A stretch of 64,000 nucleotides of DNA from an uncultured Paracoccaceae bacterium (GCA_937873685.1 CALMYO010000088.1:1-64000), one strand, 5' to 3'; positions 31,010 to 40,890 are shown, numbered from the stretch's first letter. Notes: a model not told the origin generated them from the letters alone. Numbers and translations: made by a program.

Positions 31010-31300
31010 ATGATCAAGTCCGAACTCGTTCAGATCATCGCCAACAAGAACCCGCATTTGTTCCAGCGGGATGTCGAGAACATCGTCAACGCGGTGCTCG
31101 GCGGCATTGCCGATGCGCTGGCGGAAGGCAACCGCGTCGAGTTGCGCGGTTTCGGCGCGTTCTCGGTGAAGAACCGGCCGGCGCGCACCGGCCGCAATCC
31201 GCGCACTGGCGAATCGGTCGATGTCGAGGAGAAATGGGTGCCGTTCTTCAAGACCGGCAAGGAACTGCGCGAGCGCCTGAACCCGGGCGACGGCAAATGA
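31010..31300 (+). CDS. ihfB: integration host factor subunit beta
   Basis: DNA-bending protein that forms a heterodimer with IhfA and helps sigma-54 promoters, among others. The 96 residues match the family. [26 protein letters not shown] (about residues 45-70) is the beta-arm with the proline that intercalates into DNA. The start [18 protein letters not shown] is typical of IhfB rather than HU. rpoN lies 8 kb further on in this window, but no direct link is visible. Confidence 0.97.
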   Translation: MIKSELVQIIANKNPHLFQRDVENIVNAVLGGIADALAEGNRVELRGFGAFSVKNRPARTGRNPRTGESVDVEEKWVPFFKTGKELRERLNPGDGK

Positions 31301-31401
31301 CCGCAGGCAGGGCAACTGTACCCGCCCTTGCCAATTGACATGCCGCGGCGCTATGCGCCGGAAACGATACCGTCCCCGTCGAACTGCAAGGAGCCGGGCC
31401 G

Positions 31402-31740
31402 ATGCTCAACCGCCTTGTCACCGTCCTGATCGTCATTCCGGTTGCGATCGTGCTGATCGCGTTTTCGGTCGCCAATCGCGCGCCGGCGGTTGTCAGCCTC
31501 GACCCTTTCAATCCGGCCAATCCCGCACTGTCCTGGGCGGCGCCGATGTTCCTGTGGCTGTCGGCTGCGCTGGTGACCGGAGTTCTGGTCGGCGGCGTGG
31601 CATCGTGGTTTGCGCAGGGTCATCACCGCAAGGCCGAACGCGCCTATCGCAAGGAAGCGAAGACGCTGCGCAGCGAGACCGAGGAACTGAAGAAGCAGGT
31701 CGTTTCGACCGGCAACGGCTTGCCGGCGGTGCGCGCCTGA
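31402..31740 (+). CDS. lapA: LapA-domain (DUF1049) membrane protein
   Basis: A 112-residue inner-membrane protein with two membrane segments (residues 5-22 and 45-66). A charged coiled-coil tail follows (AERAYRKEAKTLRSETEELKKQVV). It resembles LapA, which with LapB controls LpxC degradation and so LPS level in Escherichia coli, but rhizobial members are not well studied. In many relatives trpF follows; here an RNA methyltransferase gene does. Confidence 0.8.
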   Translation: MLNRLVTVLIVIPVAIVLIAFSVANRAPAVVSLDPFNPANPALSWAAPMFLWLSAALVTGVLVGGVASWFAQGHHRKAERAYRKEAKTLRSETEELKKQVVSTGNGLPAVRA

Positions 31741-31834
31741 CTGTTCCGTATTCAACCACGGCAACGCCACTGACGCGCGCCATCTCGCGCGGTGGTGCCC
31801 TAAAGACGGCATTTGCGAAGCGAGGACCATTTGC

Positions 31835-32881
31835 TTGAAACCGCGCTCCGCAAAGCCCCCGGCACGGCGAAAGGACGATAAGCCCCGCGCACCGAAACCG
31901 CAGGGTTTCCGGCCGCAACCGAAATTCGCCCGCGTTGAATCCCCGGTTTCGGCAACTCCGCGTCGCGCGCCGGCGCAAGGCCCGTTGCCGGACGGCATCG
32001 CCCCGGTGATCCTGACCGCGCCCGACAATGGCGACTACGCGCTTCTTGACAGCGGCGACGGCCGCAAGCTGGAGCGCTACGGCAAGCTTGTGATCGTGCG
32101 GCCGGAGGCGCAGGCGCTGTGGCGGCCGGCCCTTTCGCCGGAGCGCTGGGCCGCAGCCGACGCGGTCTTCTCCGGCGGCGCTGAAGAGGACGGCGCCGGC
32201 CGTTGGCGTTTCGCTTCCGAAACAATGCCCGAAACCTGGCCGCTTGAATTCCTTGGCGTGCCTTGCCTCGGCCGTTTCACCTCCTACCGCCATGTCGGAG
32301 TTTTCGCCGAACAGGCGGCGCACTGGGAAGCCATTGCCGGTGCGATCCGCGCCTCGAACCGTCCATTGCGGCTGCTCAACCTGTTCGGTTACACCGGCGT
32401 CGCCTCGCTGATCGCGGCGAAGGAAGGCGCGCAGGTCACCCATGTCGACGCCTCCAGGAAGGCGATCGGCTGGGCGCGCGAGAACCAGGCGATTGCGGGG
32501 CTGGACGACAGGCCGATCCGCTGGATCTGCGACGACGCGATGAAGTTCGTCGAACGGGAGGCGCGCCGCGCCAGCCGCTACGACATCATCCTGCTCGATC
32601 CGCCTGCCTATGGCCGCGGTCCGGCCGGCGAGGTGTGGCAGTTGTTCGAACACCTGCCGGCGATGCTCGACGCCTGCCGCGCCATCTTGTCCGACCGGCC
32701 GGTCATGCTGATCCTGACAGCCTATGCGATCCGCGCTTCTTTCTTCGCCATGCATGAGCTGGTGCGCGACGTCTTTGCCGGCGCGGGCGGTTCGGTGACC
32801 TCCGGCGAACTGGTGCTGCGCGAACAGGCGTCGGGGCGTCAACTCTCCACCTCGATGTACAGCCGCTGGACGCCGCAATGA
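31835..32881 (+). CDS. class I SAM-dependent rRNA methyltransferase, RlmI-like
   Basis: A 348-residue predicted methyltransferase. The SAM-binding motif I is LLNLFGYTGVASLIAAKEGA, followed by VTHVDASRKAIGWARENQ (motif II) and DIILLDPPAYGRGPAGEVWQ (motif IV, the D-PP-x-Y of 23S rRNA methylases). The basic N-terminal 45 residues are low-complexity. The start is TTG 31835, preceded by GCGAGGA; no ATG lies between it and the conserved part. It overlaps the next gene by 4 bp (ATGA), so two RNA methyltransferases and lspA form one tight operon. Confidence 0.85.
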   Translation: MKPRSAKPPARRKDDKPRAPKPQGFRPQPKFARVESPVSATPRRAPAQGPLPDGIAPVILTAPDNGDYALLDSGDGRKLERYGKLVIVRPEAQALWRPALSPERWAAADAVFSGGAEEDGAGRWRFASETMPETWPLEFLGVPCLGRFTSYRHVGVFAEQAAHWEAIAGAIRASNRPLRLLNLFGYTGVASLIAAKEGAQVTHVDASRKAIGWARENQAIAGLDDRPIRWICDDAMKFVEREARRASRYDIILLDPPAYGRGPAGEVWQLFEHLPAMLDACRAILSDRPVMLILTAYAIRASFFAMHELVRDVFAGAGGSVTSGELVLREQASGRQLSTSMYSRWTPQ

Positions 32882-33729
32882 CCGGAAAGCGGCCGACAGG
32901 CGCACCGGGACGCGTGCGCGAGATCACCAGCCTTGCCAATCCGGAGATCAAGGCGATCCGGGCGCTTGCGCTGAAGAAGCACCGGGCCGAGACCGGGCTT
33001 TTCATGGCCGAGGGCCTGAAGCTCGTCATCGACGCGCTCGATTCCGGCTGGACGATGAGCACATTCCTGCATGCGAAATCGGCCACACAACAGCCGCTGG
33101 TGGAGCGCACCGCCGCCCGCGCCGTCGCCGCCGGGGCGGATGTGTTGCAGGTGAGCGAAAAGGTGCTTGCCGCGATCGCACGCCGCGACAATCCGCAAAT
33201 GGCGATGGGCGTGTTCGAACAGCGCTGGACGCCGCTTGCCGCCATCCGGCCGAAGGACGAGGAGGTGTATGTCGCGCTCGACCGGGTGCGCGACCCCGGC
33301 AATCTCGGCACCATCATCCGCACCGCCGACGCGGTTGGCGCCAAGGGCGTCATTCTCGTCGGAGACTGCACGGATCCTTTCGCAACCGAAACAGTGCGGG
33401 CGACGATGGGTTCGATCTTCGCCATGCCGCTTTCGCGCGCCAGCGCAGCCGAATTCCTGCGCTGGAAGGCATCGGCCGGCGCACTGGTCGCGGGAACGCA
33501 TCTGCAGGGCGCGGTCGATTATCGCACGATTGCCTGGCCCGGCCGGCCGGTCGTCCTGCTGATGGGCAACGAACAGGCAGGGTTGCCGCCGGAACTGGCG
33601 CTGGGTTGCGAGGCGCTGGCGCGAATCCCGCAAGCCGGCAGAGCTGATTCGCTCAACCTCGCCGTCGCCACCGGCGTGATGCTGTTCGAGATTCGTCGCC
33701 ACACCCTGAAACTGGAGCCGACACCGTGA
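32878..33729 (+). CDS. SpoU/TrmH-family RNA 2'-O-methyltransferase
   Basis: A 283-residue SPOUT-class methyltransferase. An N-terminal substrate-binding domain (ITSLANPEIKAIRALALKKHRAETGLFMAEGLKLV) is followed by the knotted catalytic domain. Motif 1 is DPGNLGTIIRTADAVGAKGVIL, motif 2 is VLLMGNEQAGLP and motif 3 is RIPQAGRADSLNLAVATGVMLFE. It probably modifies rRNA or tRNA; the position is not predictable. It overlaps the upstream methyltransferase by 4 bp and lspA by 4 bp. Confidence 0.92.
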   Translation: MTGKRPTGAPGRVREITSLANPEIKAIRALALKKHRAETGLFMAEGLKLVIDALDSGWTMSTFLHAKSATQQPLVERTAARAVAAGADVLQVSEKVLAAIARRDNPQMAMGVFEQRWTPLAAIRPKDEEVYVALDRVRDPGNLGTIIRTADAVGAKGVILVGDCTDPFATETVRATMGSIFAMPLSRASAAEFLRWKASAGALVAGTHLQGAVDYRTIAWPGRPVVLLMGNEQAGLPPELALGCEALARIPQAGRADSLNLAVATGVMLFEIRRHTLKLEPTP

Positions 33730-34211
33730 AGTCGCGCCGCGCCTCGGGCGCCCTTCTTGTCGCGTTGACGGTAGCGCTCGACCAGTCGATCAAGGCGTGG
33801 GTGGTTGCCGCGATGCCGTTGCATTCCAGCATCGAAGTCCTGCCTTATCTCGCCTTGTTCCACACCCGAAACGAAGGTGTCGCCTTTTCCTTCCTGACCG
33901 GAATTGGCACGACCCTCCTGCTTGTGATCACGGCGGCAGTCGCGGTCTTCATCGCCTGGCTGTGGCGCTCCAACCCGCCGCAGCGCGTCTTTGCCCATCT
34001 GGGCTTTGCGATGATCGTTGGCGGCGCGATCGGCAATTTGATCGACCGGGCGCTACGCGGCAATGTGGTGGATTACGTCTATTTCCACACTCCGGTCTGG
34101 TCCTTCGCCGTCTTCAATCTGGCCGATGCGGCAATCACGATCGGTGCAGGGCTGGTCTTGCTTGACGAGTTTCTCGACTGGCGGAGCAGCCGCCGCGCCG
34201 CCGACGGTTGA
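33726..34211 (+). CDS. lspA: lipoprotein signal peptidase II
   Basis: Inner-membrane aspartyl protease that cuts the signal peptide from diacylated prolipoproteins. The 161 residues contain four membrane segments. The catalytic aspartates are in GGAIGNLIDRALRGNVVDYV and FNLADAAITIG, with the family motif LDQSIKAWVV near the start. It is translationally coupled to the methyltransferase before it. It works between Lgt and Lnt, and lnt is also present at 43098. Confidence 0.96.
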   Translation: MKSRRASGALLVALTVALDQSIKAWVVAAMPLHSSIEVLPYLALFHTRNEGVAFSFLTGIGTTLLLVITAAVAVFIAWLWRSNPPQRVFAHLGFAMIVGGAIGNLIDRALRGNVVDYVYFHTPVWSFAVFNLADAAITIGAGLVLLDEFLDWRSSRRAADG

Positions 34212-34272
34212 CCGCCGGGCGTTCCGCCGTTCATAAGCCGGAAACGCCAGTCAACCGCCAAGGGGAATTGCG

Positions 34273-35274
34273 ATGTCGCACACATTCAAGGCCATCCTGA
34301 TCTCGCGCGACGAGAACAAGAAGCAGTCGGTCGGTGTCGCCGAACTTCGCGTCGAAGACCTGATGGAAGGCGATGTGACGGTGGCGGTGGAGGCGACCAC
34401 GGTCAACTACAAGGACGGGCTGGCGATCACCGGCAAGTCGCCGGTGGTTCGGCGCTGGCCGATGATCCCCGGTATCGATTTCGCCGGCACAGTGACGCAA
34501 TCGACGCACAAGGACTGGAAGCCCGGCGATGCGGTGATCCTGAACGGCTGGGGCGTCGGCGAGGTGCATTACGGCGCCTATGCCGGGATGGCGCGGGTCA
34601 ACGGCGACTGGCTGGTTCCGCTGCCGGCGGGCATGAGCGCTCTCGATGCGATGGCGATCGGCACCGCCGGCTACACGGCGATGCTGAGTGTGATGGCGCT
34701 GGAAAAGCACGGCCTGACGCCGGAACGCGGTCCGGTAGTCGTCACCGGCGCGGCCGGCGGCGTCGGGTCGGTCGCCGTCGCGCTGCTGTCGAAGCTTGGC
34801 TTCCATGTCATCGCCTCGACCGGCCGTCCGCAGGAAGCCGGTTGGCTGAAGGATCTCGGCGCGGCCGAGATCATCGACCGGGCGGAACTTTCCGAACCCG
34901 GACGCCCGCTCGGCAAGGAGCGCTGGGCCGGCGGTGTCGACGCGGTCGGCAGCCACACGCTCGCCAATGTACTGGCGCAGACGCAGTACGGCGGCGCGGT
35001 TGCCGCCTGCGGCCTCGCCCAGGGCTTCGATCTGCCGGCAACGGTGATGCCGTTCATCCTGCGCGGCGTGGCTTTGCTCGGCATCGATTCGGTCAATGCG
35101 CCGAAGGCGCTGCGGCTGGAAGCGTGGAAGCGGCTCGGAACCGACCTCGATGCCGGAAAGCTGCGCGCGATTTCGAGCACGATCGGTTTTGCGGGAATCG
35201 TCCAGGCGGCGCATGACATCATCGACGGCAAGGTGCGCGGACGCGTTGTCGTCGACATGACAGCCACCAGCTGA
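34273..35274 (+). CDS. acuI: acrylyl-CoA reductase / YhdH-type MDR oxidoreductase
   Basis: A 333-residue zinc-free medium-chain dehydrogenase using NADPH. TTVNYKDGLAITGKSPVVRRWPMIPGIDFAG near the start, VVVTGAAGGVGSVAVALLSKLG at residues 155-176 (Rossmann motif) and GGVDAVGSHTLANVLAQTQYGG further on are typical of AcuI/YhdH. AcuI reduces acryloyl-CoA to propionyl-CoA in 3-hydroxypropionate and DMSP catabolism and detoxifies it elsewhere. A good ribosome-binding site (AAGGGGAA) precedes ATG 34273. No dddA or prpE neighbour supports a DMSP role here. Confidence 0.88.
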   Translation: MSHTFKAILISRDENKKQSVGVAELRVEDLMEGDVTVAVEATTVNYKDGLAITGKSPVVRRWPMIPGIDFAGTVTQSTHKDWKPGDAVILNGWGVGEVHYGAYAGMARVNGDWLVPLPAGMSALDAMAIGTAGYTAMLSVMALEKHGLTPERGPVVVTGAAGGVGSVAVALLSKLGFHVIASTGRPQEAGWLKDLGAAEIIDRAELSEPGRPLGKERWAGGVDAVGSHTLANVLAQTQYGGAVAACGLAQGFDLPATVMPFILRGVALLGIDSVNAPKALRLEAWKRLGTDLDAGKLRAISSTIGFAGIVQAAHDIIDGKVRGRVVVDMTATS

Positions 35275-35361
35275 CCGAACGAAACCGGCGGCGAATCGAA
35301 CGCGCCGCAGTTCCTGCCCTGCCGCAAGCATATCGTAACGGCGCTGTGCCATCCTGCCGGC

Positions 35362-36957
35362 ATGAGCGGCATGGCGAATATCGTGGAGAAGGCTGGCGAC
35401 ACGCCGGCGCCGGAAGGTATGGCCGCGCCCGAGCAGCGCGAGCAATCGCGCTTCCTTGCGATGGTCAGCCATGAGATGCGAACGCCGCTGAACGGCATCA
35501 TCGGCATGGCCAAGCTGCTGGCCGACACGCCGCTGACCGCCGAACAGCGCAGCTACGCCGACGCCATTGCAGCTTCCGGCGATGCGTTGCTGGCGCTGGT
35601 GGAGGATGTGCTCGACCTGTCGCGCATGGAGGCAGGCAAGCTGGAGATATACGCCGCGCCGGCCGATATCCGCCAAATCACGAGCGGCATCGTCGAGTTG
35701 CTGGCGGCGCGCGCCTATGCGCGCGGCGTCGCGCTCGGTTACCATATCGACCCGCACATCGCAGAATCGGTGGTGGTGGACGCCGGGCGCCTGCGCCAGA
35801 TCCTGTTCAACATCGTCGGCAATGCGGTGAAATTCACCGAGGCCGGCGGGGTTCTGGTCGAGATTATCGCAATTGGGGCGCCGGACGGGTCTCCGCGTAT
35901 GGCGATCCGGGTTCAGGACAGCGGGCCGGGCATCCCGCTAGCCGATCGCGGGCGCATCTTCGCCGAGTTCGAGCAGGTCGACAACGCTTCGACCCGCAAG
36001 GCCGGTGGCGCAGGACTCGGCCTGGCGATCGCGCGACGCTTCGTCGAGGCGATGGGCGGCCAAATCGGCCTTACGTCCGTATCGGGGGCGGGATCGGTGT
36101 TCGAGATCGTGCTGCCGACTGGCGCGCCGCATCGGGCGCTGGCGCGACCGCTCGCCGGACAGCGTGTGCTTGTCGCAACCGGCAGGGCGGTGGAGGCCGA
36201 GGCGCTTTGTCGCACAATCGAGATGGCCGGCGGCGCGGCCTTCGTGCACGCCGATGGCGCGACGTCAGGCGGTCACAGGGCTGACGTCGTCATTTGCGAC
36301 CACGGCGAAGCGCCCTGCCCTGACGGCGCGGCCAGTTGCGCATCGCGTTCGCTGGTGCTGGTGGAGGCGCGAGAGCGCGGCCGGCTTGCCGACATCCTGA
36401 CCGAGGGCGGGCATGACGGGTTTCTGGTGCGCCCGGTTCGCCCCGACACGGCGTTGCGCATGCTGGCGGAGGGGCGCATGCATTCGGCTGAAGCCGGCGG
36501 CGCGGCGCGCGACGACTGGCGACGCGTCAGCGGCCCGGACTTGAGCGCGAGCGACGATCAACCGGCAAGCCTGTGCCTTAACGTGCTGCTTGCCGAAGAC
36601 AACGCCGTTAATGCCATGTTGGCGCGCGCGGCGCTGACGCGATTCGGACACCGTGTCACCCATGTCGGCGACGGGGCAGCGGCGCTCGCCGAGGCCACGC
36701 GCGCGGACGTCGCCTACGACGCCGTGCTGATGGATCTGCACATGCCGGTGATGGACGGGCTCGACGCGATCGCCGCGATCCGCGCGGTTGAGGAGGAAAC
36801 CGGACGTCCGCACCTGCCTATCCTCGCGCTGACCGCTGACGGGCAGACGGCGACCCGGGACGCGGTGCTTGCCCATGGCGGCGATGACTGTCTGGTCAAG
36901 CCTGTCGATCCCGCCGCCTTGCAGCGTGCGGTCTCCGCCCTGGCAAGGACGTGCTGA
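35362..36957 (+). CDS. soluble hybrid histidine kinase / response regulator
   Basis: A 531-residue cytoplasmic hybrid sensor kinase. No membrane segment or recognisable sensor domain precedes the HisKA domain: FLAMVSHEMRTPLNGIIG, phosphorylated H37, starts almost at the N-terminus. The HATPase domain follows (FNIVGNAVKFTEAGG, then RVQDSGPGIPLADRGRIFAEF and GGAGLGLAIARRF). A degenerate receiver-like segment is at residues 260-370. A complete receiver follows, LNVLLAEDNAVNAML to LVKPVDPAAL, with phospho-acceptor D458 in LMDLHMPVMDG. With no input domain it must be activated by a partner or by metabolic state. The output partner is not nearby. Confidence 0.9.
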   Translation: MSGMANIVEKAGDTPAPEGMAAPEQREQSRFLAMVSHEMRTPLNGIIGMAKLLADTPLTAEQRSYADAIAASGDALLALVEDVLDLSRMEAGKLEIYAAPADIRQITSGIVELLAARAYARGVALGYHIDPHIAESVVVDAGRLRQILFNIVGNAVKFTEAGGVLVEIIAIGAPDGSPRMAIRVQDSGPGIPLADRGRIFAEFEQVDNASTRKAGGAGLGLAIARRFVEAMGGQIGLTSVSGAGSVFEIVLPTGAPHRALARPLAGQRVLVATGRAVEAEALCRTIEMAGGAAFVHADGATSGGHRADVVICDHGEAPCPDGAASCASRSLVLVEARERGRLADILTEGGHDGFLVRPVRPDTALRMLAEGRMHSAEAGGAARDDWRRVSGPDLSASDDQPASLCLNVLLAEDNAVNAMLARAALTRFGHRVTHVGDGAAALAEATRADVAYDAVLMDLHMPVMDGLDAIAAIRAVEEETGRPHLPILALTADGQTATRDAVLAHGGDDCLVKPVDPAALQRAVSALARTC

Positions 36958-37186
36958 ACTCTCCTGCGTCGCTGTTCTGTCGCAATGTCATGCCAGTAGC
37001 GGCCAGCAGTCGTGCAGGACGCGAACGATTTTTTTGCGATTTCGCCCTTGATCACCGCCGGATTTCGGCTTTCAGTCGTCGACCGGGGCAATTGGCAAGA
37101 CACCGTTCGCGCAGAAACCAAAAAAACACCATATTACCGGACAAAGGAAACGGGCATTCCTGCTTCTGTAACCGGCAAGAAGGGCC

Positions 37187-37900
37187 ATGACCTTGGCGAC
37201 ACTGGACATCGACGCCCCGATGATGACGTCCGGCCAAAACGGCAGGCCGACGCGGCGCGAGCGCGAGTTCCGTCGCGCACGACGCCATTCGCTGACGGTG
37301 CGGGTGCTAAAATTCGCATTGCCGCTGATCGGGCTGGTCGGCGCCGCCGGCTTCGGCGCTTGGACCTGGGTTCTCTCCGAAGTCCCGGTCTCGGTCGACC
37401 TTTCGGATTCGACGATCAAGGACGGCAAGCTGGTGATGAGCAACCCGAAGCTGAACGGCTTCACCCAGGATCGCCGGCCCTACGCCATGACCGCGGCGCG
37501 CGCGGTGCAGGATCTGTCGCAACCTCAGATCATCGCGCTGGAGAACATCGTCGCCAAACTGCCGATCGACGCGAAGAACGAGGCGCAGGTTCGCGCGCCA
37601 GCAGGCGTGTTCGACAACGGGGCCAACACGCTTGAGCTCAAAGGCGCCTTTGTGGTCAAGACCACGGACGGCATGACGGCGAAAATGCAGTCGGCCTTCA
37701 TCGACATGAACTCCAACGACCTGAAAACCGCCGATCCTGTCGACATCACCCTTGACGACACGCACATTGTCGCCGATTCGATGAATGTGACAAAAGGCGG
37801 CAAGGTGATGACCTTCGAGCGCAATGTGCGCGTGGTCATGCAGCCGTCAGCTATCCGCAAGCCGGGCGACGGGGCCGACCGGCAAACGACACAGGATTGA
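37187..37900 (+). CDS. lptC: LPS export ABC transporter periplasmic protein LptC
   Basis: Bitopic inner-membrane protein that receives LPS from LptBFG and passes it to LptA. The 237 residues have a membrane segment at about 43-64 (LKFALPLIGLVGAAGFGAWTWV). An LptC/OstA-like beta-jellyroll follows (NPKLNGFTQDRRPYAMTAARAVQDL). The basic N-terminal 40 residues are usual in rhizobial members. lptA starts 2 bp later and lptB follows, completing the export cassette before rpoN. Confidence 0.92.
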   Translation: MTLATLDIDAPMMTSGQNGRPTRREREFRRARRHSLTVRVLKFALPLIGLVGAAGFGAWTWVLSEVPVSVDLSDSTIKDGKLVMSNPKLNGFTQDRRPYAMTAARAVQDLSQPQIIALENIVAKLPIDAKNEAQVRAPAGVFDNGANTLELKGAFVVKTTDGMTAKMQSAFIDMNSNDLKTADPVDITLDDTHIVADSMNVTKGGKVMTFERNVRVVMQPSAIRKPGDGADRQTTQD

Positions 37901-37902
37901 CC

Positions 37903-38445
37903 ATGCACGTCAAGACTTTTCCGGCCCGCGCCGTGTCTGGGGCCATACTCGGCGCCCTGCTTCTTTCCGCACCCGCGCTGGCGCAGAGTTCCGGGCCGCG
38001 CGGCCTGCAGCTTTCCGGCGACCAGCCTGTACAGATCGAGGGCGACCGCCTTGATGTGCTGGAGGACCAGGGCCAGGCTATCTTTTCCGGCAATGTCAAG
38101 GTGGTTCAGGGCAGCACGCTGCTCCAGACCGAGAAGTTGACCATCTACTATGCGCAAGGGTCCGGGGGCGTTTCGGGCGGCGGCGATATCGAGAAGCTGG
38201 TTGCCAACGGAAAGATCTACGTACGTTCCGGCACCCAGGAAGCAACCGGCGACCAAGGTCATTTCGACATGAAGAGCGAAGTGCTGACCCTGACCGGCAA
38301 GGAAGTGGTGCTTTCCGATTCCGGCAACGTTCTGGTCGGTTGCAAGCTTGTCGTGCAGATGAAGACCGGCAAGGCGAATTTCGACGCCAGCGCCTGCGGC
38401 GGTCGCGTCTCCGGCGTTTTCGTTCCCGGCTCCAGGAAGAACTGA
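37903..38445 (+). CDS. lptA: LPS transport periplasmic protein LptA
   Basis: Periplasmic bridge protein carrying LPS to the outer membrane, 180 residues. A signal peptide ([18 protein letters not shown], cut before QSSGPRG) is followed by the OstA-like domain ([28 protein letters not shown] to [27 protein letters not shown]). ATG 37903 is taken rather than TTG 37897, which would overlap the lptC stop. lptB begins 5 bp after the stop. Confidence 0.93.
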   Translation: MHVKTFPARAVSGAILGALLLSAPALAQSSGPRGLQLSGDQPVQIEGDRLDVLEDQGQAIFSGNVKVVQGSTLLQTEKLTIYYAQGSGGVSGGGDIEKLVANGKIYVRSGTQEATGDQGHFDMKSEVLTLTGKEVVLSDSGNVLVGCKLVVQMKTGKANFDASACGGRVSGVFVPGSRKN

Positions 38446-38450
38446 CGCTG

Positions 38451-39254
38451 GTGGGTGAAGCGGTTTTCGAGCGCGGGCCGGCGTATCCCGCGATCACGCC
38501 GGAGGGACTGCCGGTCGAAGGCGAGGATCTTGCCGGCACCTTGGTGGCGCGCGGCTTGAGCAAGAGTTATCGCGGCCGCAAGGTTGTGAACGGTGCCTCG
38601 ATGGCAGTGCGCGCCGGCGAGGCGGTAGGCCTGCTTGGACCGAATGGTGCGGGAAAAACCACCTGCTTCTACATGGTCACGGGCCTCGTGCCCGTCGACG
38701 CAGGCACGATCCAGATCGACGGCCACGACATCACCCGCCTGCCGATGTATCGCCGCGCCCGCCTGGGCATCGGCTACCTGCCGCAGGAAGCCTCGATCTT
38801 TCGCGGCCTTTCGGTGGAAAAGAACATTCTCGCCGTTCTCGAAGTGACCGTGCGCAGCCGCAAGGAGCGCATGGCGAAGCTCGACGCGCTGCTGGAGGAG
38901 TTCCACATTTCCCATCTGCGCAAGGCGCCGTCGATCTCGCTTTCCGGCGGCGAGCGCCGTCGCTGCGAAATCGCCCGCGCGCTGGCGACCGATCCGAACT
39001 TCATGCTGCTCGACGAACCGTTCGCCGGCGTCGACCCGATCGCGGTGGCCGACATCCAGCAACTGGTGCGCCACCTGACCGCTCGTGGCATCGGCGTGCT
39101 GATCACCGATCACAATGTGCGCGAAACGCTCGGCCTGATCGACCGCGCCTACATCATTCACGCCGGAAGTGTACTCACCCACGGCCGCGCCGCCGATATC
39201 GTCGCCAATCCCGACGTGCGCCGGCTCTATCTCGGCGAGCAGTTTACGCTTTAG
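38451..39254 (+). CDS. lptB: LPS export ABC transporter ATP-binding protein LptB
   Basis: ATPase driving LPS extraction, about 267 residues. Walker A is [15 protein letters not shown], the Q-loop is in [19 protein letters not shown], the signature is [17 protein letters not shown], Walker B is [20 protein letters not shown], and the switch His is in [11 protein letters not shown]. These are LptB-specific wordings. The start is placed at GTG 38451, just after lptA; an upstream open frame overlaps lptA and is not LptB-like. Confidence 0.94.
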   Translation: MGEAVFERGPAYPAITPEGLPVEGEDLAGTLVARGLSKSYRGRKVVNGASMAVRAGEAVGLLGPNGAGKTTCFYMVTGLVPVDAGTIQIDGHDITRLPMYRRARLGIGYLPQEASIFRGLSVEKNILAVLEVTVRSRKERMAKLDALLEEFHISHLRKAPSISLSGGERRRCEIARALATDPNFMLLDEPFAGVDPIAVADIQQLVRHLTARGIGVLITDHNVRETLGLIDRAYIIHAGSVLTHGRAADIVANPDVRRLYLGEQFTL

Positions 39255-39360
39255 CAGGCCGATATCCCTATTGTGCGCTTGACAAGCAAGGAACGGGCCA
39301 TTTTCAAGAGCCCGGGACGTGCGGCTTGCGACCGCGCAGGTGACGGGAAAGGACAGACGG

Positions 39361-40890
39361 GTGGCGCTGGCGCAACGCCTCGACATCAAGCTCGGCCAAT
39401 CGCTGGTGATGACGCCGCAATTGCTGCAGTCGATCCGGCTGTTGCAATTGACCCATGCCGAATTGTCCCAGTTCATCGCCGAGGAGATCGAACGCAACCC
39501 TTTCCTCGAGATGACCGGCGCCGCGGGTGAAGCGTCGGGCGAACCGCAACCGTCGGCGCCGGCCGAAATGCGCGCCGAAGCCGGCGATTGGGTCGCGCCG
39601 GAGCTTTCCGCCGAGACCAGCGCTGAATCAATCGCCGATCGCCTCGACACCTCTCTTGAAAACGTCTTTCCCGACGATCCGGGCGCAGCCGAGCCATTGG
39701 CGCCGGATATGGCGGCGCACTGGAAGCAGACCGCGACCGGCAACGGCGCAACATCTGGCGAGTTCGACCTGGAGGCCGTTTCCGCCGCGCCGGTGACGCT
39801 TGGCGACCATGTGCGCGAGCAGATCGCCTTTGCCCTCCCGGATTCCGGCGACCGGTTGATCGCGCTCGAACTGGCCGACATGCTTGACGAGACCGGTTAC
39901 CTGCGCGGCGATTTGGGCGACGTCGCCGCCCGGCTCGGCGCCGCCGAGGCGCAGGTCGCGCGGGTGCTGTCGACGCTGCAGCGATTCGACCCGCCGGGGC
40001 TGTTTGCCGCCTCCCTGAAGGAATGCCTGGCGATACAGTTGCGACAACGCGACCGGCTCGACCCTGCGATGGCGACGCTGCTGGACCATCTGGACCTGCT
40101 GGCCAGACGCGACTTTGCGTCGCTTACGAGGCTTTGCGGGGTGGATACGGCAGACCTTGTCGACATGCTGGCCGAAATTCGCGCGCTTGACCCCAAGCCC
40201 GGCCTCGCCTTCGCGCATGAGGGCATGGAGACGGTGGTTCCCGATGTCGCAGTTCGCGCCGCGCCCGACGGCAGTTGGCTGGTGGAACTGAACGAATCCG
40301 CCATGCCGCGCGTGCTGGTCAACCACGCCTATCACGCCCGCGTCTCGCGCAGCGCGCTCGACAACGCCGACAACGTATTTCTTTCCGAATGCCTGCAATC
40401 GGCAAACTGGCTGGAACGCAGCCTCGACCAGCGCGCCCGCACCATCCTGAAGGTGGCGACGGAGATCGTACGGCGACAGGACGGATTCCTGATCAACGGC
40501 GTGGCGGGCTTGAAACCGATGACGTTGAAAGCGGTCGCCGACGCGATCGCGATGCATGAGTCAACCGTCAGCCGCGTTACCGCAAACAAGTTCATGGCGA
40601 CGCCGCGCGGCACGTTCGAGCTGAAGTACTTCTTCACCGCCGCGATTGCCGGATCTTCGGATGGCGAGGCGCATTCGGCCGAAGCGGTGCGCCACCGCAT
40701 TCGCCAGCTCATTGATGCGGAAACCGTGCAGAAGATCCTCTCGGACGACGACATCGTCGCGCGGCTCGGCGACGAAGGCATTGAGATCGCGCGACGCACC
40801 GTGGCCAAGTACCGGGAGGCGATGAACATCGCCTCGTCGGTGCAGCGACGCCGGGAAAAACGGGCACTCGAAGCGGTCGCCGCCGCGTAA
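39361..40890 (+). CDS. rpoN: RNA polymerase sigma-54 factor
   Basis: Sigma factor for nitrogen-related and other enhancer-dependent promoters, about 509 residues. Region I is ALAQRLDIKLGQSLVMTPQLLQSIRLLQL, rich in Gln and Leu. The core-binding region spans about residues 140-330. The helix-turn-helix includes KAVADAIAMHESTVSRVTANKFM, and the C-terminal RpoN box is present as ARRTVAKYREAMNIASSVQRRR. GTG 39361, with AAAGGA ten bases before, is preferred over GTG 39319. lptB precedes it, and hpf and ptsN follow, the conserved rhizobial order. Confidence 0.95.
   Translation: MALAQRLDIKLGQSLVMTPQLLQSIRLLQLTHAELSQFIAEEIERNPFLEMTGAAGEASGEPQPSAPAEMRAEAGDWVAPELSAETSAESIADRLDTSLENVFPDDPGAAEPLAPDMAAHWKQTATGNGATSGEFDLEAVSAAPVTLGDHVREQIAFALPDSGDRLIALELADMLDETGYLRGDLGDVAARLGAAEAQVARVLSTLQRFDPPGLFAASLKECLAIQLRQRDRLDPAMATLLDHLDLLARRDFASLTRLCGVDTADLVDMLAEIRALDPKPGLAFAHEGMETVVPDVAVRAAPDGSWLVELNESAMPRVLVNHAYHARVSRSALDNADNVFLSECLQSANWLERSLDQRARTILKVATEIVRRQDGFLINGVAGLKPMTLKAVADAIAMHESTVSRVTANKFMATPRGTFELKYFFTAAIAGSSDGEAHSAEAVRHRIRQLIDAETVQKILSDDDIVARLGDEGIEIARRTVAKYREAMNIASSVQRRREKRALEAVAAA

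Noticed and set aside
36958-37186. Possible terminator or small RNA at a seven-T run (about 37028) before lptC
   Set aside because: Only a 4-bp stem precedes the T run; too weak to call.
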